Of a stretch of 8,674 nt of DNA, positions 1 through 8,674 are shown piece after piece. Source of the stretch: Deinococcus arboris (GTDB lineage Bacteria; Deinococcota; Deinococci; Deinococcales; Deinococcaceae). The translations under genes were made by a program, and so were the position numbers. Position 1 is the first letter of the stretch. Every line of letters starts with the position of its first letter. The notes under the pieces were generated by a model. That model had not been told where the DNA came from. It was given only the letters and a program-made list of their open reading frames with translations, and searched no databases. Where the stretch lies: the NCBI RefSeq assembly GCF_009755355.1, contig NZ_WQLB01000062.1:1-8674 (forward strand). Reading direction: 5' to 3'.

Positions 1-106
1 GACATGGGACCGAAAATGACGTCTGGGCGGGCGCTGGCCTCTGCGTCTGGGTTGATGTTATGCAGGGTCAGAGCAGTACGAGGCAGCGTGAAGCCCTAGA
101 CCAAAT
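1..106. other. Left edge, no gene supported
   Basis: Several frames stay open across this short piece, but none has a convincing start and ribosome binding site or a recognisable protein. A minus-strand frame is open from a TAG at 96-98 and has a first ATG only at 3-5. A plus-strand frame runs from the window edge to a TAG at 97-99 and could be the tail of a gene convergent with rny. The sequence is too short to decide between these. Confidence 0.3.
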
Positions 107-128
107 AAAAAACCCGCCTCTTGGGCGG
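107..128 (-). terminator. Rho-independent terminator downstream of rny
   Basis: Read on the minus strand, a 5-bp GC-only stem (CCGCC/GGCGG at 124-128 and 114-118) with a 5-nt loop is followed by G and then six T residues. This is the usual form of an intrinsic terminator. It lies about 155 nt past the rny stop codon and would end rny transcription. The stem is short, so efficiency may be moderate. There is no T run on the plus side, so it is not bidirectional. Confidence 0.72.
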
Positions 129-234
129 TGATGTCCAACACTCTAGCGCGGTATACAGCGGCGGTCAATCTCAATCCAGGGACAGGAAAATCATTGTCTG
201 TGACCTAAATGTTCCGGACGAGTTCAGGCTTTAT

Positions 235-273
235 GCACGGGAGGCGGCTTCTCCTACTGACCGCCTCCCGTGC
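235..273. repeat. Perfect 13-bp inverted repeat after rny stop
   Basis: GCACGGGAGGCGG at 235-247 and its exact complement at 261-273 surround a 13-nt loop. The hairpin starts 8 nt after the rny stop codon. Neither side is followed by a T run, so it is not a standard intrinsic terminator. It could protect the rny 3' end from exonucleases, or pause polymerase ahead of the terminator at 107-128. The role is inferred; the pairing is plain in the sequence. Confidence 0.8.
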
Positions 274-281
274 CCCTGTCT

Positions 282-1979
<1,698 letters not shown>

Positions 1980-2324
1980 GGTGCGCTCCTTTGGGTGTGT
2001 TGAATGAGGCGAGGGGCCCTCAGGCCCGCGCGCCCCAATTGGGGTAAGAAAAGCGAACGCCTCCGCCCTGACTGAAGTGTGGATGAACGTTCGCCCCGCA
2101 GTGTAGCTCCAAAGCGGCGCGCCGCACTGCGGCAGGCGGAGGCGGCTTAGACCTGAGCTTCGGGGACAACAGGGGTTGCCGAACAGACCTTAAACGTTTT
2201 GGTTCTCAGGCGCCCGGCCCGGTTCAGGAGAGGGCGCTCACAACTGGGTCCTCAACCGCAGGAGGTAGGCTGCCAACAAACAGGCCAGAGAAGATAGAGA
2301 AGTTCCTCCAACGGGGATAAAGCC
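1980..2324. other. Non-coding region upstream of rny, rich in palindromes
   Basis: No credible gene lies between rny and the rplI terminator. The stretch must hold the rny promoter and leader, but no good -35/-10 pair stands out on the minus strand. It contains several exact palindromes: CCCCAATTGGGG (2033-2044), GAACGTTC (2085-2092), GCGGCGCGCCGC (2114-2125) and AAACGTTT (2192-2199). There are also two spaced inverted repeats, GCGAACG/CGTTCGC (2053-2059 and 2088-2094) and GCCTCCGCC/GGCGGAGGC (2059-2067 and 2135-2143). A transcript from here would fold strongly. A long structured rny leader or a small RNA are both possible. Confidence 0.5.
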
Positions 2325-2352
2325 AAAAAAACCCCGCCAGAACGGCGGGGCT
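2325..2352 (-). terminator. Rho-independent terminator of the rpsF-ssb-rpsR-rplI operon
   Basis: On the minus strand CCCCGCC (2344-2350) pairs perfectly with GGCGGGG (2332-2338) across the loop GTTCT. The stem is extended by a G-T and an A-T pair and is followed by a run of seven T residues (2325-2331). It begins 13 nt after the rplI stop. This strong intrinsic terminator separates the operon from rny. Confidence 0.93.
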
Positions 2353-2365
2353 AGGTCAGTGACCT

Positions 2366-2806
2366 TTACTTCGTGGCGTGCACCACGAGCTTCATGGGGA
2401 TGGTCACTTCGGGGTGGGCGCGGTACGCAATGTCGTACTCGCCGATTTCCTTGACCGTCTTGGGCATATCGATGCGGCGCTTGTCGACATCAAAGCCCAG
2501 CTTGTCCAGGGCCCCAGCCACGTCGGCGTGGGTTACAGCGCCGTAGATCTTGCCTTCGCCGGCGCGCACGCTCAGTTCCACGGCCACGCCATTCAGGCGG
2601 CTGGCGAGGTCCTCGGCGCTGGCCTTCTCGGCGGCCTGGGTCTTCTGGCGGGAACGGACGCGGGCTTCCAGGCTCTTCATGTTGGTCTTGGTGGCCGGCG
2701 CAGCGATGCCCTGAGGAATCAGCCAGTTGCGCGCGTAGCCATCTTTGACGTTCACGATATCGCCGGTTTTGCCCAGCTTGCCGGGTTCAAGAAGAATAAT
2801 CTGCAT
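2366..2806 (-). CDS. rplI: 50S ribosomal protein bL9
   Basis: bL9 binds 23S rRNA at the base of the L1 stalk and helps maintain reading frame. The 146-residue product has the usual length. The bL9 signature lies near the N terminus at about residues 9-35 (GKLGKTGDIVNVKDGYARN, then LIPQGIA). A charged linking helix follows at about 42-75, and then the C-terminal domain with GKIYGAVTHADVA (about 85-97). It is the last gene of the operon: its start is 11 nt past the rpsR stop, and an AAGGAG ribosome binding site overlaps that stop codon (TAAGGAG), which favours translational coupling. The operon terminator follows directly. Confidence 0.97.
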   Translation of the reverse strand: MQIILLEPGKLGKTGDIVNVKDGYARNWLIPQGIAAPATKTNMKSLEARVRSRQKTQAAEKASAEDLASRLNGVAVELSVRAGEGKIYGAVTHADVAGALDKLGFDVDKRRIDMPKTVKEIGEYDIAYRAHPEVTIPMKLVVHATK

Positions 2807-2817
2807 CTCTATTCTCC

Positions 2818-3093
2818 TTATTTCCGGACGAGCTTCTCGGTGTAGGGCAGCAGGGCCAGCTGGCGGGCGATTTTAATCGTCTGCGCGATGCGGCGCTGGT
2901 GCTTGGCCGAGAGGCCCGTGCGGCGGCGGGGAAGAATCTTGCCGGTGTCGCTGACAAAACGGCGCAGCATCTTCACGTCTTTGTAGTCGGTGATTTCCAG
3001 CTCTCCGATGGAGAACGGGTCAACCTTGGGCTTGCGGGGGCGCTTGGGCCCCTTGCCGCGCGGCTTGCGCTCGGCGCTGTTTCCTTGGGTCAT
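2818..3093 (-). CDS. rpsR: 30S ribosomal protein bS18
   Basis: bS18 binds next to bS6 on the 30S platform. The 91-residue product contains the conserved core from about residue 36: [20 protein letters not shown], then [13 protein letters not shown] and ALLPY. The family is often about 75 residues. The excess is a basic N-terminal tail rich in Lys, Arg and Pro (about residues 8-24). There is no Cys zinc motif. The ATG at 3093 has GAGGA 8 nt upstream, and that site is buried in a 7-bp hairpin (3101-3125), so translation may be conditional. A 151-nt structured spacer separates it from ssb, in contrast to the tight 11-nt junction with rplI. Confidence 0.96.
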   Translation of the reverse strand: MTQGNSAERKPRGKGPKRPRKPKVDPFSIGELEITDYKDVKMLRRFVSDTGKILPRRRTGLSAKHQRRIAQTIKIARQLALLPYTEKLVRK

Positions 3094-3100
3094 GTGGGGA

Positions 3101-3125
3101 TTCCTCTAAAACCGCTGGAGAGGAA
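3101..3125 (-). promoter_or_regulatory. Hairpin covering the rpsR ribosome binding site
   Basis: In the minus-strand transcript TTCCTCT (3119-3125) is exactly complementary to AGAGGAA (3101-3107), with an 11-nt loop. The 3' arm contains the only Shine-Dalgarno-like sequence for rpsR. Folding would hide it from the ribosome. This suggests that rpsR, and rplI by coupling, are translationally controlled. The complementarity is seen; the regulatory role is inferred. Confidence 0.5.
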
Positions 3126-3142
3126 GGTGCCGCTTCAGAGGC

Positions 3143-3226
3143 GGTCTAAGGGTTGAAGGGAACAGGAGACTGAGAAATGCAGCTGGTGTGCTTCCCTGGC
3201 CCCTGTGCCACTGCGACCCTTAGACC
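3143..3226. repeat. 11-bp inverted repeat in the ssb-rpsR spacer
   Basis: GGTCTAAGGGT (3143-3153) and its exact complement ACCCTTAGACC (3216-3226) are 62 nt apart. The stem can be lengthened by GGC/GCC (3140-3142 and 3230-3232) past a 3-nt bulge. Inside the loop a further 6-bp match, AGGGAA/TTCCCT, can form. There is no T run, so it is not a terminator. In the transcript it would fold the 5' half of the spacer between ssb and rpsR into one element. Confidence 0.7.
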
Positions 3227-3244
3227 TGCGCCGGTTGGCGCGGC

Positions 3245-4147
<903 letters not shown>

Positions 4148-4226
4148 AACAGGGTCTCCTTGGGTTGCTGGCGAAAGTACTTGAGCTTCGAAGTTGCTGG
4201 CGGTGCGGCCTTTGCAGGTTGACCGT

Positions 4227-4255
4227 AAGATAACAAACCTGGCTCATTACGTCAA
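4227..4255 (-). promoter_or_regulatory. Internal sigma-70-type promoter for ssb
   Basis: On the minus strand, TTGACG (4250-4255) is separated by exactly 17 nt from TATCTT (4227-4232). Predicted transcription starts near 4219, giving a leader of about 70 nt before the ssb ATG. The -35 box lies wholly inside the RDRM palindrome, so a bound repressor would block this promoter. Confidence 0.72.
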
Positions 4256-4263
4256 TGGCGTAA
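4247..4263. promoter_or_regulatory. RDRM operator (probable DdrO site)
   Basis: TTACGTCAATGGCGTAA is a 17-bp near-palindrome in which seven of eight symmetric base pairs match around a central A. It fits the known Deinococcus radiation/desiccation response motif (TTAYG...CRTAA type), which is bound by the repressor DdrO and relieved when the PprI/IrrE protease cleaves DdrO after damage. It sits 6 nt past the rpsF stop codon and covers the -35 box of the ssb promoter. ssb is a known member of this regulon in Deinococcus. Confidence 0.85.
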
Positions 4264-4269
4264 CGGGCT

Positions 4270-4578
<309 letters not shown>

Positions 4579-4606
4579 AATTCACCTCCTTGTTGGGTCG
4601 TGGGTG

Positions 4607-4638
4607 TCGCGGCCTGCGGCCTTGACCGGGCGGCGCAA
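4607..4638 (-). promoter_or_regulatory. Possible bS6:bS18-binding leader hairpin
   Basis: In the rpsF leader, TTGCG (4634-4638) can pair with CGCGA (4607-4611; four Watson-Crick pairs and one U-G). A CCG (4631-4633) is left unpaired on the 5' side, and a short CC/GG pairing lies above it. A hairpin with a bulged CCG is the hallmark of the known S6:S18 autoregulatory motif found in rpsF leaders of many bacteria. The upper stem is weak, and an alternative GGCC-GCA-GGCC hairpin (4611-4621) competes, so this is a suggestion only. Confidence 0.3.
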
Positions 4639-4644
4639 TTGACA

Positions 4645-4673
4645 AGGATACCAGAGCCTGGGGGCGCTGACCA
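4645..4673 (-). promoter_or_regulatory. Candidate rpsF operon promoter
   Basis: On the minus strand TGGTCA (4668-4673; four of six -35 consensus bases) and TATCCT (4645-4650; four of six -10 bases) are 17 nt apart. The predicted start is near 4638, about 60 nt before the rpsF ATG, at the base of the possible leader hairpin. Confidence 0.5.
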
Positions 4674-4678
4674 GAGCC
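4650..4678. repeat. Direct repeat across the rpsF promoter
   Basis: ACCAGAGCC occurs at 4650-4658 and again at 4670-4678, 20 bp start to start, close to two helical turns. The copies touch the -10 box and overlap the -35 box of the candidate rpsF promoter. They could be paired sites for a regulator. No matching known operator is recognised. Confidence 0.4.
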
Positions 4679-4711
4679 GCGCAGCGGATGCCAGGCGGCT
4701 GGGTTTGCCTT

Positions 4712-4717
4712 TACGCT
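4712..4717 (+). promoter_or_regulatory. Possible -10 box for a leaderless dinB-like transcript
   Basis: TACGCT fits the TANNNT -10 pattern and ends 5 nt before the ATG at 4723. Deinococcus species are known to make many leaderless mRNAs with this arrangement. It would explain the lack of a good Shine-Dalgarno sequence for the gene. No clear -35 box is present. Confidence 0.35.
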
Positions 4718-4722
4718 GGGGC

Positions 4723-5226
4723 ATGACACAGGCAACCCAGCAGGACACGCAGCATCCCCTCGACGGCATCCTCGACATCCTGAAAGAGGCGGTGGAGGGC
4801 GGCCAGGCCGGGAAGCCCACTGCCTTTCTGGACGGCACCAAGGCAGACGGCAGTGGCAACCACGGGCTGCTGGCGACCCTGGACGCCCTGAACGCCGAGC
4901 AGGCCAGCCGCGAGGTACTGGGGACCACGGTGGCCGCCCACACCGCCCACACCGCGTATCACATGGAAGTCATTGTGCGCTGGGAGCGCGACGGTGACCG
5001 CGGCCCCTTTGACTGGCAGGGCAGCTTTCAGCCGGCGCAGGTGGACGCCGCCGAGTGGGACGCCCAGCGCGCCCGGCTGCGCGCGGCTTACGAAGCTCTG
5101 CTGGCGTTTACAGGCACTCAACTGGGGGAGCCGGTGACCGGCGACTCTGCTGGTGGGCTGACCGGCGGGGTGGCGCATGTGGCCTACCACCTGGGAGCCA
5201 TTCGGCAACTCGTTAAAGGCGTGTGA
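4723..5226 (+). CDS. DinB/YfiT-family four-helix protein
   Basis: The 167-residue product looks like a DinB-superfamily (DinB/YfiT-like) metal-binding four-helix bundle. Such proteins act as thiol-dependent transferases or enzymes of unknown substrate, and the family is expanded in Deinococcus. The diagnostic pattern is a His-rich helix (AAHTAHTAYH at 71-80) plus a C-terminal helix with two His four residues apart (AHVAYHLGAIRQ, His152 and His156). These can give the usual three-His metal site. The frame is open upstream, but the ATG at 4723 is chosen because family homology begins after it and the upstream part overlaps the rpsF gene and its promoter on the other strand. The name DinB here does not mean DNA polymerase IV. 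The stop codon overlaps the start of the following GNAT gene (GTGA), indicating co-translation. The substrate is unknown. Confidence 0.75.
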   Translation: MTQATQQDTQHPLDGILDILKEAVEGGQAGKPTAFLDGTKADGSGNHGLLATLDALNAEQASREVLGTTVAAHTAHTAYHMEVIVRWERDGDRGPFDWQGSFQPAQVDAAEWDAQRARLRAAYEALLAFTGTQLGEPVTGDSAGGLTGGVAHVAYHLGAIRQLVKGV

Positions 5227-6164
5227 CCGCCGGATGGACCCTGCGGCCCTTCACGCCAGCAGACGCGCCCGCGTTGGCGGCGCTGCTGGGGCTGACTGGT
5301 CGCGTCACCACGCCAGAGGCGCTGCTGGCGGCTGACGCGGCGCGGCCAGCAGAGGTGCCAAGGCGCTGGCTGTTAGTGGATGAACGCGGTGAAGTCCTGA
5401 GCGGCTCTCAACTCCGCCCCTTCGCCTTCCTGCCACCGACCTTTCGGCAAGTGGGTGTCCTGGTCTTGCCCCAGTGGCGCGGTCAGGGTGTAGGCCAGCG
5501 GCTCTGGGTTGACGCTAAACAGGCTGCCGAGGCTGAGGGAGCTGGTGGTCTGAGCGCCGATGTCTCGGACACCGACGCGGCTTCCCTGGCCTGGGCGCAG
5601 CGGCGCGGCTTCGCCATTTACACCCACCGCTTCGCTTCAGAACTGGATCTGACTGCCTTTGACCCCACGCCCTTTCAGGCGGACGTCCAGCGGGCTGTTG
5701 CCCAGGGGGTGACCTTCACTGACCTGAGCAGCACCGACGAGACCACCCTGCAGCGTTACCTGAATTCTGTGGCCGACCGCCTGACCGAGACGCCCGACCT
5801 AATGGGCTATCCGCGCTGGTCGCTGGCCCAGGTGCGAGCAGAACTGCGGCTGGACCGTGACCCCCGGCCCGACTGGCTGGTGGTGGCCCTGGGGCCGCAG
5901 GGGCAGTGGTGGGGGACCTCGGCCACGCTTCTGTTTAGAGACCCGCCCTTTGCCTACAACGCCCTGACGGCCATTCATTCAGAGGCCCGGGGGCGCCGCC
6001 TGGCGTTGCCTCTCAAGCTGGAGGGCATTGCACGGGCCCAGGCCGCAGGGCTGAGTGTCATGCGCACCAACAATCATGCGAGTAACGCGCCGATGCTGGC
6101 CGTGAACCGCCGTCTGGGGTTTGAGCCCCGCCCTGGCCGCTACGAGGTGCAGCGGCGGCTATAA
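5223..6164 (+). CDS. Two-domain GNAT acetyltransferase-like protein
   Basis: The 313 residues form two tandem GNAT folds. The N-terminal domain (about 1-145) opens with WTLRPFTPADAPAL, carries the acetyl-CoA pyrophosphate-binding loop WRGQGVGQRL (85-94), and closes with AWAQRRGF. The C-terminal domain (about 160-313) has a loop EARGRRLALPLKLEGI (254-269) and the typical NHASNAPMLAVNRRLGFEP end (284-302). GNAT proteins move an acyl group from acyl-CoA to amines, but the substrate cannot be told from sequence. The start is GTG at 5223: it overlaps the TGA of the upstream gene by four bases, homology begins at once, and no closer in-frame ATG fits. A weak AAAGG precedes it, consistent with reinitiation by ribosomes finishing the upstream gene. 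It is convergent with the kinase gene, 57 nt away, with no clear terminator between. Confidence 0.82.
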   Translation: MTAGWTLRPFTPADAPALAALLGLTGRVTTPEALLAADAARPAEVPRRWLLVDERGEVLSGSQLRPFAFLPPTFRQVGVLVLPQWRGQGVGQRLWVDAKQAAEAEGAGGLSADVSDTDAASLAWAQRRGFAIYTHRFASELDLTAFDPTPFQADVQRAVAQGVTFTDLSSTDETTLQRYLNSVADRLTETPDLMGYPRWSLAQVRAELRLDRDPRPDWLVVALGPQGQWWGTSATLLFRDPPFAYNALTAIHSEARGRRLALPLKLEGIARAQAAGLSVMRTNNHASNAPMLAVNRRLGFEPRPGRYEVQRRL

Positions 6165-6221
6165 GCCTGACGGTCGGGGGGCGGTGGAGTCAGCTCCTGG
6201 AAAGATGAGAGGGAGACGCTG

Positions 6222-7202
6222 CTATTTCTTGCGGCGAAACGGGTTCCAGCGGCTTTCTTTTTCAGCCTTTTCGGCTGGAACAGCGGCCGCTTCGGGGGGC
6301 CGCGCCGCTTCGAGAGGGCCGTGGCGTCCCATCTGGCGCGCCGGCATGGCCGCTGCCTTTTCGTCCTTCTCCGGGTCCTCGTAGACCTCATCTTCAGGGG
6401 TCTCGCCCAGGGCACTGAGCAGGGCCCGGCGCAGAGCGTCGGCACTGGGGCGGTCGTGGGCGCGCTTGGCCAGGGCCAGCTCGGCCAGGCGGGCCACCCG
6501 GCGCGGCACCTGCGGATTGAGGCTGACCAGTGGCGCTGGAAAGCGCGTCAGGTGCGCGACCATCAGTTCTTCATAGGTGTTCCCGTGATAGGGCCGCTCG
6601 CCGCTCAGGAGTTCGTAGATCAGGATGCCCAGGCTGTAGACATCGCTGGCCGAGCTGCTGCTCTCGCCGTGGTACACCTCGGGTGACATGTAGTAGGGAC
6701 TGCCGCTCGTCTGTCCCCCCTGCGCCGTGAAATAGGTGCTGCCCAGGTCGCCCAGCGCTGCGCGGCCGTCCTCGGTGACATATACGTTCTGCGTCTTCAC
6801 ATCCTGATGGACTGCGCCCTGGTGGTGCAGGTATGTCAGTGCCGAAGTTACATCGGCCAGGACCCGCAGGGCTTCAAGGAAGGGCAGCCGGCGCTCGGGC
6901 AATTGTGGGAGAAAATCGCTGAGGGCGCCTCTGGGGTAATAGGTGGCGGCCAGGAAGGCCTTGGGGCCAAAAGCCATGCCCGCGTGGCCCCGCACCACGT
7001 GTGGGTGCTTGAATTTCAGGGTCAGGCGCACCTCATTGCCAAAACGCTCGGCCGCCTCGTGCACGCGCAGGGTCTCGCTGTGCGGCACCTTCAGGGCCAC
7101 CTGCTGCTTGCGGGCGTCGGTGGCCAGCCAGACCAGAGAGGTATTGCCACGCCCAATGACGCGGTGCAGGGTGTATCCAGGAATGGCTCGGTCTTCAGAC
7201 AT
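6222..7202 (-). CDS. Cytoplasmic Ser/Thr protein kinase
   Basis: This is a 326-residue Hanks-type kinase. It has a glycine-rich loop at 17-24 (GRGNTSLV), the ATP lysine in VALK (Lys38), the helix-C Glu57, and a catalytic loop HQDVKTQN (132-139) with Asp134, Lys136 and Asn139. The metal-binding site is DLG (152-154), and the activation segment ends in SPE (173-175). Also present are SDVYSLG (Asp187) and the late Arg251. HQD replaces HRD, making it a non-RD kinase, and DLG replaces DFG; all catalytic residues are still present, so activity is likely. After the kinase domain (about 10-265) comes a low-complexity acidic, then Ala/Pro/Glu-rich tail ending in basic RWNPFRRKK. There is no transmembrane segment or PASTA domain. 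The ATG at 7202 is chosen because kinase homology starts just after it and the open frame further upstream includes the prfB terminator. The ribosome binding site is poor (GAAGAAGG about 13 nt away). Confidence 0.88.
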   Translation of the reverse strand: MSEDRAIPGYTLHRVIGRGNTSLVWLATDARKQQVALKVPHSETLRVHEAAERFGNEVRLTLKFKHPHVVRGHAGMAFGPKAFLAATYYPRGALSDFLPQLPERRLPFLEALRVLADVTSALTYLHHQGAVHQDVKTQNVYVTEDGRAALGDLGSTYFTAQGGQTSGSPYYMSPEVYHGESSSSASDVYSLGILIYELLSGERPYHGNTYEELMVAHLTRFPAPLVSLNPQVPRRVARLAELALAKRAHDRPSADALRRALLSALGETPEDEVYEDPEKDEKAAAMPARQMGRHGPLEAARPPEAAAVPAEKAEKESRWNPFRRKK

Positions 7203-7287
7203 AAAGAGTTGTGGCCTTCTTCCGCACCTTACTGCATAGGGCGCCGCCTTGCCGAGTCTGTAAAGGCGGTGCCAACACCGTCCAGCC

Positions 7288-7316
7288 AAAAAAGCCCGGC
7301 CACTGGGGCCAGGCTT
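7288..7316 (-). terminator. Rho-independent terminator of prfB
   Basis: On the minus strand AAGCCTGGCC (7307-7316) pairs with GGCCGGGCTT (7292-7301), ten pairs including one G-U, around a 5-nt loop. The T run (six T residues, 7288-7293) partly belongs to the stem. It lies about 45 nt past the prfB stop and 86 nt before the kinase start, so the kinase should have its own promoter. Confidence 0.88.
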
Positions 7317-7361
7317 CTTCAAACAGAAAGAGACCAACTCGCTCAAAGAGCCTTTTCCTGG

Positions 7362-8457
<1,096 letters not shown>

Positions 8458-8519
8458 AGGGCGTGCCTCCCTTCCGCGGCGGCCCGTTGAGCGGGGCGCG
8501 GGTTGTGTGCCAACTGAAA

Positions 8520-8525
8520 AGTATA
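8520..8525 (-). promoter_or_regulatory. Candidate -10 box for prfB
   Basis: TATACT on the minus strand matches five of six consensus -10 bases and would give a leader of about 55 nt. No good -35 box lies 16-18 nt upstream, so the assignment is tentative. Confidence 0.4.
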
Positions 8526-8562
8526 GAGGTCAGGGTCAGTCAGGTCTGTGGCGCAAAGTCAG

Positions 8563-8594
8563 GGCGGTAGAAGTAAGGGGCGGTAGCAGTAAGG
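8563..8594. repeat. Tandem 16-bp repeat upstream of prfB
   Basis: GGCGGTAGAAGTAAGG (8563-8578) is followed directly by GGCGGTAGCAGTAAGG (8579-8594), 15 of 16 bases identical. Nearby GGTCAG is also repeated in tandem (8528-8539). The rest of 8526-8674 shows no gene. The repeats lie upstream of the candidate prfB promoter; the function is unknown. Confidence 0.65.
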
Positions 8595-8674
8595 ATCCTG
8601 TCTGTGACGGCAGTCTGCAGTGCTTGCCTGAAGGTCAAGAAATCAAGGCACGGGAGGGGTTGACAGTTTGGTGA

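Noticed and set aside
129..234. tRNA or small RNA gene ahead of the terminator at 107-128
   Set aside because: No TPsiC-like GGTTCRA box or cloverleaf pairing was found, and the terminator is explained by rny.
4639..4644. Perfect TTGACA on the plus strand as a -35 box for the DinB-like gene
   Set aside because: No -10-like hexamer lies 16-18 nt downstream; the region there is GC-only.
6165..6221. Bidirectional terminator between the GNAT and kinase genes
   Set aside because: Only weak 4-5 bp inverted repeats are present, with no T run on either strand.
7203..7346. N-terminal extension of the kinase to 7346
   Set aside because: It would run through the prfB terminator and encode residues without kinase homology.
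8458..8513. Upstream extension of prfB to an ATG at 8513
   Set aside because: It bypasses the frameshift site. Its first residues do not match RF2, and the ATG at 8457 has a strong ribosome binding site.
8660..8665. TTGACA near the right edge as a divergent promoter
   Set aside because: Its -10 partner would lie outside the window, so it cannot be judged.

Overview
The window is chromosomal DNA from a bacterium of the genus Deinococcus or a very close relative. Three things point there. The single-stranded DNA-binding protein is about 300 residues long and carries two OB folds, as in Deinococcus and Thermus. A 17-bp near-palindrome overlapping the ssb promoter matches the Deinococcus radiation/desiccation response motif (RDRM). 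The DNA is GC-rich, and every recognisable protein fits this group. No tRNA, rRNA, CRISPR array, transposon or prophage gene was seen.

Layout, left to right. Positions 1-281 hold the 3' flank of rny: a 13-bp perfect hairpin just after the stop and a rho-independent terminator further on. The minus-strand rny gene (RNase Y, membrane-anchored mRNA endonuclease) fills 282-1979. Positions 1980-2365 are a non-coding stretch rich in short palindromes, closed on the right by the strong terminator of the next operon. The minus-strand operon rpsF-ssb-rpsR-rplI (4578 down to 2366) joins ribosomal proteins bS6, bS18 and bL9 to SSB. It shows several layers of control: a main promoter before rpsF with a direct repeat across it, a possible bS6:bS18-binding leader, a second promoter with an RDRM before ssb, and a structured ssb-rpsR spacer in which a hairpin covers the rpsR ribosome binding site.

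Divergent from rpsF, on the plus strand, a DinB-family four-helix protein and a double-GNAT acetyltransferase-like protein overlap by four bases (GTGA) and are probably translated together. They converge on a minus-strand gene for a soluble Ser/Thr protein kinase with an HQD catalytic loop in place of HRD. Upstream of the kinase, and separated from it by a terminator, is prfB (peptide chain release factor 2). prfB needs a programmed +1 frameshift at CTT TGA C, so the real protein starts at 8457 and changes frame after codon 15.

Most of the window is housekeeping for translation, RNA decay and DNA maintenance. The most informative non-coding signals are the RDRM-controlled internal ssb promoter, which lets SSB rise after DNA damage independently of its ribosomal-protein neighbours, and the RNA structure before rpsR. 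I found no clearly new defence or mobile system. The DinB-GNAT pair and the kinase are the least characterised genes.
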